DNA of 64,000 nt, taken from NCBI GenBank assembly GCA_038025085.1, contig CM076144.1:45796001-45860000 (forward strand), written 5' to 3'. The notes under the pieces were generated by a model that was not told where the DNA came from, searched no databases, and was given only the letters and a program-made list of their open reading frames with translations. Positions 35,901 to 46,416 of the stretch are shown here, in pieces. Both the position numbers and the translations under genes were made by a program. Numbering within the stretch: the stretch's first letter is position 1; each line of letters begins with the position of its first letter. The DNA comes from Tetragonia tetragonoides. Lineage: Eukaryota; Streptophyta; Magnoliopsida; Caryophyllales; Aizoaceae.

Positions 35901-38900
35901 CTCATTTTTGGCCCAAATTTAAAATCAGAACCTCTCTCTCTCTCCTCGCGATTTTTTTCTTCGAGCTCTCTCTCTCTCTCCTCTCTCTCCCATCCTCCTC
36001 TTTCAGATGTTATCCATGGCGATTTTCAGTCTCATTCTCTCTCTCTCCTCTTTCAGATCTCATTATCTCTCTCACTCTTTCTCTCTCATCTTTTGATCGA
36101 CGGCTTTTAGTGCTTTCCGAAGGTAAAGTTGCTAGTCTAGGGTTTTGGTTGATTTAGGGTTTGAGCTCGATTATTTTGGTTCGCTGATTTGGTTCGATTA
36201 TCTTTGTTCACCGTTCAGTTTAGTCATCCGATTATCATCGTTCATCTCAGAATACTCAAGCTCAGGTACTTTTCATTTTGTAAACCCTAATTTAATAAAA
36301 TTTGGTTTGAGTTCAACTGGCCGATTGTTTGAGTGTTTGTTAATTTAATCAATCTCAATTTTTGAATGCCTCTCCTATCTGATTTTGATAATTCTGAATT
36401 TGGCTGAAAATTATGTTAAGTTCTGCTAATTGAATGGCTGAAAATTATGTTAAGTTCTGCAAATGTGGAGGGTATTAGTGCTGTTTGTAAAGATGGGGTT
36501 TTGACTGTTAATGTTCAGAAATTGCCACCACCTGAGCCTAAGAAGCCCAAGACTATTCAGGTTCAGGTTGCTTGAGAAAAGGCACTGGTTTTTTAGATGT
36601 CTCTCTGTTTTGTTATTGGTTGTTTTTATGTGAGGGTGATGATATAAATTAATTACTCGTATAATGTTGTCAGTTAATGTAGTAAGGTGAATGAGATGAG
36701 AGAGAATGGTGTCCTGTAAGTGAGTGAGAGTGAACCAATGTAGTTGTCTATGGTAAGGTTGTGGCATGAAATATGAATGAAAATTATGAGCTTGTTTGCG
36801 TGAATGGCTCCAGATTGAATTTTCCATGGCTTATGAAATGTTAAGACTAGAGACTAAATTATGAACCTGTGATTTTGTGAAGGATTAAAAGAAAAAAAGT
36901 TTGAACCAAGTCAGTGGTTTCATTGGGTGGATTTCTTAAGGTTTCTAGTTCATGTGGCTTTATCAAATGATGTTGCATGGTGTTGTTCATGACTAGTGTT
37001 TTCCCAGTAGTCTAGAGACTAAGCTGTATTGGATTCCTAGAGATAGAAATGAAGTTGCAAGGTTAGGTTAATTGAGTTTTTGCTGGCAAATATTGTGGAT
37101 GTTGCTGGTGGCTTCTGTTTTTACAATGTAGACTAGACATGAAATCGAGATAGGAAGGGTAACCTCAGCACTAATGTACTTGCTTCTTGCGATCCAAATC
37201 TCCGATTCACTTATGTGCTATCTGGCTGGGAAGGATCGGCTACCAATCCCCACATACTTCGTGATGCTTTGCGGAGACCTAATGGTCTAAAAGTGCCAAC
37301 AAGTAAGCACTGTCCCTCATTTAATTCATTAAGCCTTTATAAGTAAGACACTAATAGACATATGTTTGTATTGTAGATCGATATTTTCTGGTAGATTTGG
37401 GTTTCACTAATTGTCGAGGTTTCTTAGCTCCTTACAAAGGTACACGATACCATTTGAATTTGTGGAGGGGGAATACTCCAACAAATTACAAGGAGCTTTT
37501 TAATTTAAGACATTCTTCTGCTCGAAATACCATTGAAAGAGCATTTGGATTGTTAAAGAAACGATGGGCTATACTTAGGACATCTAGTTTCTTTGAGAAG
37601 AAGACCCAAGTTAGGATTATAAATGCTTGTTTCGTTCTCCACAATTTTCTAAGAGATGAAAATATGGAAGAAGATGACATATTGCATGTGGTGGATCATG
37701 AGCTAGAAGAAGTGGATGCCGTGGATCATGAGGTAGAGGAGAACTATATATCAACGGCTCGAGCAACGGATGAATGGAGTTTGTTTAGAGACACTCTTGC
37801 TATAGAGATGTTTAATGAATACGAAGCTCAAAGAGCTCCTGTTGTTTAGGCTTTATTTGCTGGATTTTTTTGCTGTTTTTGGTCAGTATAGCTTGCTATT
37901 TGGTCAGTATGGCTACAATTAATTCTGTCACTTATTTGTTACTTTCATTATATAGTGCTGGTGCTTGATTGTTTGTTCTAAAATTGTTGTTGAAATTGGT
38001 TAATACATGTTGCTGCATGATGGCTGTTGGTGTTATTGCTTTCTGTTTGAGAAAAACAGTGGCTTTGTTTTCATTGCCATGAGCTTGTTTGATTCCCTGA
38101 AATTTTGAAGATAACGATATGGATTACATAAGCTAGTTAGAATGGTGCAAGTTAGAAAAATATCTCTGTTTTGTAACAGAAAAACTGTGTTTTGATTACA
38201 TTGTCAATTCACTTTGTTATTCAGTCTAATAGGCTGCTAAAAGTTTATGGGCATTAAGGCTACATTTTGTTTCCTCTTATGTGGTTCTAACATCAAGGCC
38301 CTTAGCATTTTTCAATGCTTGTGTTGCGAGTTGTTTACTGTCATCTGCTGTGAATGATTTAATGAATGCTGAAACTGTTTGTTTAGGGCCTTTTTATTGT
38401 TAAGCAAAGTATACTGTCAACTGCATGACCCTATTTCCAGCTGTTCGCTTCACAGTTCAGAATCATCATTTCCACGAACTTTTGAGGTTTAAATCTGGCT
38501 AATCAATAACTGCAAGTTCTGTTATTTTCATATGATCTATTGCATGAGATGATGTCATCTTAGGCTGATTACAGACAGGTCTCTAAGCAGACCTTCTGCA
38601 AACACACTATCATATTGCACCAGTCTAATGTGGCACCCAAAAATGGAAGAGAACTTTCCTTTTAGTTTGTCAATACCTCGTTGTGCCGCATCTTGCATTG
38701 TTGCGTCTAGGCGGCTGTGTAGTTTGCTTTGTATCTTAAGAATGGGTTGGTCCTTCTCAATGGTGATCTTGACAATGACGCTATATTTGTCATTGTCTTC
38801 TTTGTGATATTGCTTATATAGAGGTTGTGGCAGGCCATACCATTGGAGTATCTCAGCTAGCAATGTGGTGAAGCAAATACCAAACATTTCCTCTTTTGGT

Positions 38901-41597
38901 CCATTGTCTACACCCAAAAATGACATCAAAGAAATGTACTTGTTGATGGTTTTGTGCAGTGCTTATGCTAGTCTGTTAGCTCATGACTGTATGTTGGTTC
39001 TACATGTTATGTTTCAATTGCTTACTGTAGTTGTTGATTTCGCTGGTGCTGCTTTTACAGGAAAACGAGTTTGCGAAGGCTTATCAGAACAAGGTAATTG
39101 AAAATTGGGATGATATATGTGTTCTAGTTGGCCCGGATAGAGCGACAGGTGAAGAGGCGGAGCAAGTGGAAGAATCAGCTTCAGCTATGGATTTAGAGCA
39201 TGAAGGAGGGAGCACTACTAAGGATATGTCTACTTCTTCCGGGTCTAACAAGAAGGTGAAAAGAGATCGTTTGGTGGATGTTGTAGCTAGTTTTTCAGAA
39301 TCCATTCAGCGGTACATTGAGAGTAAAATCCAACCTACAAACCAAATTAGTGGCGAAGAGATCCGTGTTGAACTTTCAAAGATAGAAGGAATTTTCCCTC
39401 ATCAGATTTTGAGAGGCATGAAGTATTTTCTGGGTTGCCCAAAAGAATTTCAAGCATTGAAAGACCTACCGATGGAAAGCAAGTTGAATTGGGTGTTGTT
39501 ATGCCTCAATGATTCCTAGATATTATTGTATTTGATACTATCAATGTTTCGATTTTAAGTTGACAACAGGTTGCGGACAATAGGTTGCAAGTTGATATTA
39601 TTGTATTTGATGGTGTTTGAATTTTAAGTTGATTATAAGCAAAGTAGAGTTGTAATTGATTTGCCCAACAATAGTTGAAATTCAAATTGTAGAATTGAAA
39701 TTCCTTGTTTTGCCAAACAAGAAATTCATTTCAAATTTTTGAATTGAAATTCCTTGTTTTCCCAAACAAGAAATTCATATTTCAAATTTTGGAATTGAAA
39801 TTTTTGGTTTTCCCAAACAATGAATTTGTATTTGAATTGCAAAATTTCAAATTCTTGAATCGAATTCAAGGTATTCAAATCAAATGGTGGAATCCAAACG
39901 TGCTCTTATATAGTTTAGCTCTTTATTCACCCGTTTACCACCCGTATCCACCCGTTCACCCGTGGGTGATGGGTGGATTGGATGCGGGTGGAGTATTTCG
40001 TGGGTGACGGGTGGACGGGTGAAGCTTAAAAATTAAATGGGTGGATGCGGATGATGCTCCACCCAACACAAATCCCACCCATTGCCAGGCCTAGCCTCAA
40101 GTGCGCCTCACTGAAATCGCCTCACCTCACCCTCAAAAAGCGATTGGCTGCTGCGCCTCACGCCTTGTGCGCCTAGGCGCGCTTTTTAATACACTGAGTG
40201 CATCACTGATAGGACAACAAATGAAATACTGGAGGGGATGTAATTTTTTAGATTAGGACTGGAGGGGATGTAATAAACAATTGATTTATCCTTTGTTGAA
40301 GCACAGGATCAAAAGGGAAAGAAGCTCATGTGCCAGCTTGACTCTGCCTAGATGAAAAAGATAATATCTTACTAATTTGGCAACTAACTTGAAGAAAAAA
40401 TTCTGAAGCAATATAATTGTACTGATGTAATGTTCACATAATCAAAGATCTCAATTTAAATGACGGAGTGCTCACCTTTGTTGTGCCTGTAGAATTAACA
40501 TAAAGGTAAATTGGCTTCTCCTCATCCTCATACTGAAGATAAAGAAATTCTGCAAGTATCAGCTCTGTCACAGAAGGCACAAGAGACATGCCCAAATAAA
40601 CTATTCGATTCTTGTATAAGTAAGAAGCCAAATCTGGTGGTGGCTGTTCCCAAGCACTTCCCCTAGAGAATGGTATGACCTATATACATATATACACCAG
40701 CTCTAAGCATCAGCCAATGCAATAATAATTCATGGTATAGATAACAAATTAATAACCTAGCTCCTCTTTCAGCAGGCAATAAAAGATATTTAAATGGCAT
40801 GACAGATGAGATCATATGTAAAATCACTCTGAGAACAGCCAACATGACAATAGAAATGTTTTCTATTTCTCAAAAAGATACTAAAGAATACAACTAAAAT
40901 ATTAATAGTAGACTAACAACAGTTCACTGTTCAGACATTATAGTATGAACAGTGATGTAATAGTGACAGTTCCTTAACCCTGAGGGGGTAGCTCACTTGG
41001 TAAGCCTTTGAGATCTATTCCAAAGGTCCCAGGTTCGACTCCCCTTAGGACCACTGGAGGTTTTCCTGGTCTTAACTTCAGGGCCTAGGGGATTAGTCAA
41101 GCAAAGCTTGGATACCATGTTATCTTAAAAAAAAAATTAAAAATAGTGATAGTTCCTTATAGCGAGTGAACCAGTGAGAAAGCAATTACAATCTACCTCT
41201 ATTTCATAATATAACGCATTTTTTGACTTGACCCAACCCACAGATGCTCTAAACTCGATAAAAAGAGATGACAAATTGAAAAAAACTACCCTTCCTCATT
41301 AGTTATCACAATGGAGAGATAAAAGAAGTAGAAACAAAAACAAGGAAGGGTAAAGTGGAGAGCGAAAAATGTTAAATACTAGTTGGGTACTGTTTTGTGC
41401 TATTATGAAGCAAAAACAAAGACAAAAGAAATGGAAGGTAAGACAGATTATAAGTAACAAACATGGTAGATGTATGAAACTACTTAAAATGTTTATAAAA
41501 TATTTTCCAAAAAAATAAAAAACTTTGCTAGGTGACTGACTAGTTAGGGGTAAGTCTGCGTACATTTGGGCCTCCCCCGCCTTTGGCGGGATATACT

Positions 41598-41683
<86 letters not shown>

Positions 41684-43928
41684 GAAACATGGCAGATGTA
41701 CACAAGCATATTCATTAGAAGCTTTGATGTCATTTCCAGGTTTTTCCAGAGCCCTGGTCCCTGGATACTATCTAATTATCTAAATGAATGGAACAGAAGA
41801 GTTCAAATAACGATTTGAATCACACCAATATGCCCCATAGCAAAATTATCCCCGCTACGTCCGCGACCTGATATGCAACACCCGTATCAGTCTGCTTCCG
41901 CGACATCGCGACCGAAACCACGATTTCGTACCCTGCCCTGATATAATTGTTGGTTTATATACTGCTAATAATGTCAACGGCAATGCTCTGATATATAACC
42001 AGATAAGAGAAAGGAAAGAAATAATGGGCTCAGATATTAAGTATGCATCCTTTTGTTTTTATCACTACTTTGCCTCCTTCACATAGAGGTAAAGCCACAA
42101 TCACATGTCGAAAAGGGAAGTTGCTTGTATAAATCTTCCTTTTACAGCTCGGAGTTGGAGCACCTTCAAAAGCTTTATCATCCCTCACCTAGTAAACAAC
42201 TCTAAAGTTCAGGGTTCAGGGTCAACCACTAAAATGTCAATACATTGGTAATTGCACATAAGATGTTGGATTAGCAAAAAAAAAAAGAAAAATAAATAAA
42301 ATAAAATAAATTGCGCATCAGATGTTGATTTACATTAAAGTATATCCTAAAAACTTTTTTTTTTTTTTTAACTGATAAAAACAAGTCTCTGGCACCTTTT
42401 GATTTTAAGTTCCACCGAATCACAGCATCATTGTCATGCTTGGAGATCATCACAATTCACAAACTGACTTGATTTCAAAAGCTTCCGCTTTCTTAAATCC
42501 TGAACTTGCACTACGTGTTTGCCTTCCATTACATTTACTAGATAAATGCTTTCAAGGACTGAGGAGATGAACTTAATCCAAACCGGTATACCTCATCAAC
42601 TAAACATCCCCAAAAAATAAAATTAAAATAAAACCACTCATCATTTCCACCTACTAGAACTGATTGCACAACAAAGCATCAATACAGACAAGTTGATTAG
42701 GAAGATTCAAGATGAATCAAAGTAGTAGGAGGGTAAACCAGCTCTTGCAAAGAACAAACAAATACTAGCAGCAAGCAATGCTTTTGTACTACTAGTCTAC
42801 TATCTGGTGTTGCAAATGATGTGAATGACAACCTTGAGTTAATTTTTAATTCACAAAGCTGGGAGTTGGGTGTAGCTTTGGCATGACTAGCAATGAGAAT
42901 GAAAATAGAGACCCTCCACATACTGAGAGGAATAACAACAGAAGAACATGGGGGATCCTCAGATGAGAAGATAATTTCCTCACTAGATTCTTTTGGGTTC
43001 TTACGGCATTTCAAATGCTTAAGAGTGAGGAGAATAATAACCCAGACAAATCTCCTTACTACAGATTATTCTTCAATTGCTCATAGTTTCATGCCTTATC
43101 TACCTCTGCAAGCCCTAGTCACCCCCATTTTCTTTATCTGCAGTCTAAAAATCTCCTTATATAACATTTTGCTGCCAGAAAATGCCTCCTTAATTCACAA
43201 GCACCAGAACACCACAAAGGGCCATAGCTAGAAATTCATTCTAAATTTGATGTATTGCTGAGAATTCACCTAAAATTACCCATCGTCCCCAAAGGTACAA
43301 TTAAAATACCCCTTATTCAACCTTCCTCACACTTTACCACTCTCAATAAAGCAGTATTCAGCAGCACAGTATACCTTATAACCTAACAAATAACCGAACT
43401 AAAATAACTCCACCCAATATTACTATCACATTAAACACCAAATAAACTCGAGAACTCATAAAAATTGATTAAAAACCTGAACTTTTCTCCAAAGTAGTAT
43501 TCTCAACCCAGTAGTACATAATCCAACCACATTGAACATCCAAAAAACAAATAAACAACAACCCTCCAGATAACTGGAAAAAGAAATCTAATTGCAAACC
43601 CTAAATGAAGTACAATACAAGTGAATAAAATTGGGGCCAATGGTAAAAGAATGAGAGAGAGAGAGAGAGAGAGAGAGCATACCATGGTGACAACGCCACG
43701 CTTCGGGCGGGACGAAAAGGTAGCTGGATTGAGTGACTGAGGTTTAATTTTGTGGCCGGAAAATTCGCCGGAGATGCTGCCGGAGACTAGAGGAGAGAGA
43801 AAATTGGTGGAGAGAGAAGCTCGGAGAGAAGAAGATGAGGTGCTGATAGAGGGCTTTGAGTGAGTTGGTGGAGATGCTGAGAACATTCGAGTGGTGAGAA
43901 GAGAGTGAGGAGACGCCATGGATGCCAT
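32966..43928 (-). CDS. CLPR4: Plastid Clp protease non-catalytic subunit ClpR4
   Basis: Seven minus-strand exons (43683-43928, 40476-40679, 34423-34478, 34033-34159, 33857-33934, 33129-33242, 32966-33037) join in phase to 298 residues, close to the roughly 305 of Arabidopsis. Exon 1 is a Ser-rich chloroplast transit peptide; the mature part starts near [17 protein letters not shown]. The ClpP fold follows: [48 protein letters not shown], then the helix [20 protein letters not shown]. The catalytic Ser site reads VGNAWGEAA and the His site ALPSST, so both residues are missing, as expected of a ClpR. It builds the R-ring of the stromal Clp core, which degrades plastid proteins and is needed for plastid development. 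Introns 1 (3.0 kb) and 2 (6.0 kb) are swollen by mobile elements, yet all splice sites are intact. Confidence 0.95.
34479..35188. repeat. CLPR4 intron 2 with three 71-bp tandem repeats
   Basis: From about 34982 to 35188 a unit of about 71 bp (ggttgatatgcaataa..cctattgc..gtcacagcaagtgcatcactgata variants) is present nearly three times. The hAT MITE entered the third copy; its end (agtgcatcactgatagg) continues at 40197. The rest of this stretch shows no gene. Confidence 0.7.
36441..36575 (+). pseudogene. Captured 3' piece of a class II small heat-shock protein gene
   Basis: The frame has 44 codons then a stop and reads [19 protein letters not shown] followed by [20 protein letters not shown]. 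This is the characteristic C-terminus of plant cytosolic class II HSP20 proteins: the last alpha-crystallin strands and the conserved tail. No upstream part of the domain is present. The first 25 bp (ggctgaaaattatgttaag...) also occur 34 bp upstream (36402 on) as a small tandem duplication at the breakpoint. It lies inside the Harbinger element, whose transposase is downstream on the same strand. Confidence 0.88.
37141..37849 (+). pseudogene. Harbinger transposase (DDE_Tnp_4) remnant
   Basis: Two parts: about 37150-37305 ([19 protein letters not shown] then [16 protein letters not shown]) and, after a probable intron, 37379-37849 ([50 protein letters not shown]). The second catalytic Asp (LVDLG) and the Glu (IERAF) are present. 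The N-terminal helix-turn-helix and the first Asp block (usually ALDGTH) are not found upstream, where the frame runs into stops. It is therefore an inactive remnant. Confidence 0.88.
38555..38929 (-). CDS. Uncharacterised 124-residue frame, antisense inside Harbinger
   Basis: An open frame with protein-like composition: [40 protein letters not shown], then [20 protein letters not shown]. The order alpha (LLAEILQ), PLYK with beta strands, and a final helix rich in Ala recalls a double-stranded-RNA-binding fold, but this is a resemblance only. It lies opposite to and between the two Harbinger genes. It may be a second captured host fragment or part of an older element. Expression is unknown. 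Confidence 0.4.
   Translation of the reverse strand: MMSFLGVDNGPKEEMFGICFTTLLAEILQWYGLPQPLYKQYHKEDNDKYSVIVKITIEKDQPILKIQSKLHSRLDATMQDAAQRGIDKLKGKFSSIFGCHIRLVQYDSVFAEGLLRDLSVISLR
39061..39519 (+). pseudogene. Harbinger Myb/trihelix-like accessory gene, 3' part
   Basis: After an acceptor-like tgcttttacag the frame reads [20 protein letters not shown], then an acidic/Ser-rich linker, then [20 protein letters not shown] and a stop. This is the C-terminal portion of the Myb/SANT-like proteins carried by plant PIF/Harbinger elements. The N-terminal DNA-binding exon (WT..MD..F) is not found upstream. Confidence 0.75.
40977..41141 (+). mobile_element. tRNA-derived SINE in CLPR4 intron 1-2 region
   Basis: A box tagctcacttgg and B box ggttcgactcc mark a tRNA-like head; the body ends in an A-rich tail. 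The flanking direct repeat aatagtgacagttcctta / aatagtgatagttcctta (40959-40976, 41142-41159) has one mismatch in 18. It lies in intron 1 of CLPR4. A second copy in the opposite direction is at 60393-60555. Confidence 0.9.
41528..41684 (+). mobile_element. RTE tail with expanded (GTT)n
   Basis: The core ctagttaggggtaagtctgc, cctcccccgcctttggcggg and the following (gtt)n match the RTE 3' end. The terminal repeat has grown to about 27 units (41601-41683), a microsatellite born from a LINE tail. It lies in CLPR4 intron 1. Poly-Leu and poly-Thr frames here are artefacts. Confidence 0.85.
43653..43678. repeat. (GA)n tract at CLPR4 exon 1 donor
   Basis: The plus-strand gagaga run ends at the gcatac donor complement of exon 1. 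On the gene strand it is a (ct)n tract starting a few bases into intron 1. Confidence 0.85.
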
Positions 43929-44233
43929 TTTGAGAGTGAGAGAGAAACTCTTCTCTCCTGTGCTGTGTGGGGTGTTGAAGGTCTTGGAAATGAATCCAAG
44001 TGAGAAGAAGATAGAGAAGCTAAAGATCCGACCCACCAAAGCTAACGGTTGTATTTCATGGTCTCACATTTGACAGCCCAAATAAATCAATCATAGTACA
44101 ATTCGTTATGTGATGGCATCACAAATCCAACCCAATTGAGATAGGGCTAAGGACCTAAGGTGAGTAGTCATGACTTTTAGGAAAACTTGCCCAATTAATC
44201 TGGGCTAAAGTCCATACAAAACATTTGGACACG

Positions 44234-45268
44234 TAGGGGTGAGTGCAACCGGATACCCACTGAGTATTGCACTAACCGAAATTAAATCCACCGGTTCATA
44301 AATTTTAGGAATTGGAATACCGGTTCCTAATTCCTAGGAATTGAAATTGGATCCATCGGTTACCCATCAGTTGGTGGATACCCAATTCATATAAAAATCC
44401 AATTTCAGTATTTTTTTTAAATAAATTTTTTTTTAATAAAATAACAAAAACATTATATGAAATAAAATATAATGACCCAAAAGCTCAAATGGGAAATGGG
44501 CTCTGATTGCATTTTGTTTCACTGATTTTTACTCACGGACTAACATTATATTGCTACATAGTGATTAGTACTGACTGACAATATAAAAGGAAATTTTGAA
44601 TTAATTCTGGTTACAATTGCGGTTCCAATTCCGAGTATCCACCGGTTCCGAGCATCCGAAATTGGATTTGCATTTATATCGGGTACCCAATCGGTTTCGA
44701 TTCCTAAAAGTCATGAATTGGATTTGGTTGATACCGGTTCCTACTTTTAGGCCTTGTTTGGTTCAACAAAGATCAACTTCTTTAGGAAAGTTGTGGTTTC
44801 TTGGAAGTAAATTACCTTACTTTTTTTGCAAGGAAGTTGGAATATCAGTGTTTGGTTTATTAAATAGTGGTAAGAAGGAAGTAAGCAATTAGAAGACTGA
44901 CAAAAGAAATTATCAAACATGCAAAGACATGTAACTATCCTCTGACAACAATTAGAAAGTAACGTTGATGAGTAAATTGTGTTTTTTGGCTAGTTAAGCA
45001 AAGGAAGTTGAACTGACCTAGGGACCCCTAGGTCAGCAACTTCCTGTACGACACCGTAAGTAGCATTAGCAGTGTAAGTTGAACTTCCTTCCTCACTTTT
45101 TGATTTGTCCAAACCAAACACAGGAGGTACATCACTTCCTTGGATCTCCTACTTACCATGGTTCACTTACAACGAAACAAACAAGGCCTTAGGAATCAGA
45201 ATTGAAATTGGTTAGACCGGTTCCGAACCGGTTCCAATTCCGATTACGGGTACCCGGATTTTCTGCTC
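44234..45268. mobile_element. Old hAT-like MITE, split by a Tourist element
   Basis: The left end taggggtgagtgcaaccgga and right end ccggattttctgctcactccta are inverted repeats. The interior is rich in ccggttcc/ggaaccgg variants. No clean 8-bp target duplication remains, so the limits are approximate. The Tourist element at 44750-45188 sits inside it. Confidence 0.65.
44750..45188. mobile_element. Tourist-like MITE nested in the hAT-like MITE
   Basis: Ends ggccttgtttggttc and gaaacaaacaaggcc are inverted repeats, flanked by TTA on both sides (44747-44749, 45189-45191). Removing it joins ccggttcctacttttaggaatc, a sensible continuation of the host element. It is 439 bp with no gene. Confidence 0.88.
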
Positions 45269-45880
45269 ACTCCTAATTTGGAGTGCTCTTTTTTTCTTAC
45301 CCTTGGACAAAAATGAAGGTGCTAGTAAATGACAATCAATTACTTGTTATATTTCGACTTTTATGTTCGATCATGAATATACCACATTCACTAGATAATA
45401 ATAATAAAGTAAGACCCCATCAATATTGCAACATTAAGGGAAAATATAATTTCTTGAAGTCGAAAGTTACAAATATATGAGGAAACGTGTTGAAAAAACT
45501 AATTATCCTTATATCTTATCAAATCACTTAGGAGTGAGTTTGAACCATTTAATTACAAGTTCACAACTCTTGATTGATAACAAAGAAAACGTGAAGCATA
45601 AGTCTAGATCCTACAACCTATAGTAATAGGCATACAACACGCCAACAAGCTCTGCTACAACTTTCTTTTGAAGTCATTTTATTTGTATTGAATCCATCGG
45701 TACTTGCATTGCGCTAACTTGGGGTGTTCGGCAAATGATTGGGGGTGATCTTAGATGTTGGTTACTTTTATTAGTTGATGGATAGTTGTTTAGTTGCGTT
45801 AATCGCAGATAAGATTAATCATTTATAGAAAAAATATTTGGCAAAATTACTTGTGTGCATGGTTAGGTGGTTGCATGCTG

Positions 45881-46061
45881 TAAGGATTTTATGTTTCACA
45901 TTATGTACCATCTTATGTCCCACTCTTTTACACATTCGACACGTCAGCTTTTAAATTTTATTTATTATTAAATTGTGATGCATCAAAAAATTACGGGCGC
46001 TAAGGATGTGGTTGGAATGTGGAGTGGTACATATAAGGGGACATAAGATCCATATAGGGTA
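45881..46061. mobile_element. Short MITE, family copy 1
   Basis: Ends taaggattttatgtttcac and ggggacataagatccata are inverted repeats. The flanks gcatgctg and gcatgata (45873-45880, 46062-46069) match in 6 of 8, an aged hAT-like target duplication. The same family occurs at 54148-54330 in the opposite direction (shared cgacacgtcagcttttaa / ttaaaagctgacgtgtcg). Confidence 0.75.
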
Positions 46062-46416
46062 GCATGATACTTTTAAACTGATCTTAAATTATTTGAATAT
46101 AATCTTTCAACTATTAGAATTAATTACTAACTAAAGTGTTGTGAAGACATTATTGTTGTAAAGACATTATTGTTGTGAGAAAGAAATGGACAAAACATAA
46201 AAACTGAGCCACTAGCATATTGTTTGCATGTCCAAAACATGACCTTGAGAAGGACAAGAATTGAAGATGAGCCTCTCTATCAAATAAAAAGAAAAAACAG
46301 GATTCAAGATGAGCCCCAAGAACCCCATGCTCAGTATGGATTCCCAACCCATCCTCCTCTGATACAGCACTTCAAATCCTCACTCTCTCTCCAAAATCTC
46401 AATTGAATATCTCACA

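Larger units (their letters stand above)
35756..39905 (+). mobile_element. PIF/Harbinger element, 4.15 kb, innermost
   Basis: It is flanked by TTA (35753-35755, 39906-39908), the expected TSD. Ends tgacctgtttggat and atccaaacgtgctc share the inner cgtttggat/gtttggat inverted repeat, and similarity continues with ccatttgattt on both sides. Inside are a DDE_Tnp_4 transposase remnant (about 37141-37849), a Myb/trihelix-like gene remnant (about 39061-39519), a captured heat-shock gene piece (36441-36575) and an antisense frame (38555-38929). The superfamily normally needs both the transposase and the Myb-like protein; both are incomplete here. Confidence 0.85.
35387..40093. mobile_element. Second hAT element nested in the first
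   Basis: Ends taagcctggcaat and attgccaggccta are inverted repeats (12 of 13 match), flanked by the 8-bp TSD gcctcaag (35379-35386, 40094-40101), which comes from the host MITE. The interior next to each end is rich in gggtggg/cccaccc variants. Without its own insertion it would be about 560 bp. Nonautonomous. Confidence 0.88.
35189..40196. mobile_element. hAT MITE (gcgcctc type), split by nested insertion
   Basis: The same family as 4143-4466. It is flanked by the perfect 8-bp TSD agtgcatc (35181-35188, 40197-40204) and starts caatgtattaaaagg. The right end tttttaatacactg carries one change from the other copy. The two halves (35189-35386 and 40094-40196) together restore the uninterrupted layout of the 324-bp copy. 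It lies in intron 2 of CLPR4. Confidence 0.93.

Noticed and set aside
41299..41783. Poly-Thr and poly-Leu proteins
   Set aside because: Translation of the (GTT)n microsatellite.
43503..44039. 178-codon minus-strand frame starting upstream of CLPR4
   Set aside because: It contains the true CLPR4 exon 1 from the ATG at 43928, then runs into intron 1; the upstream start MVGRIF is not needed.
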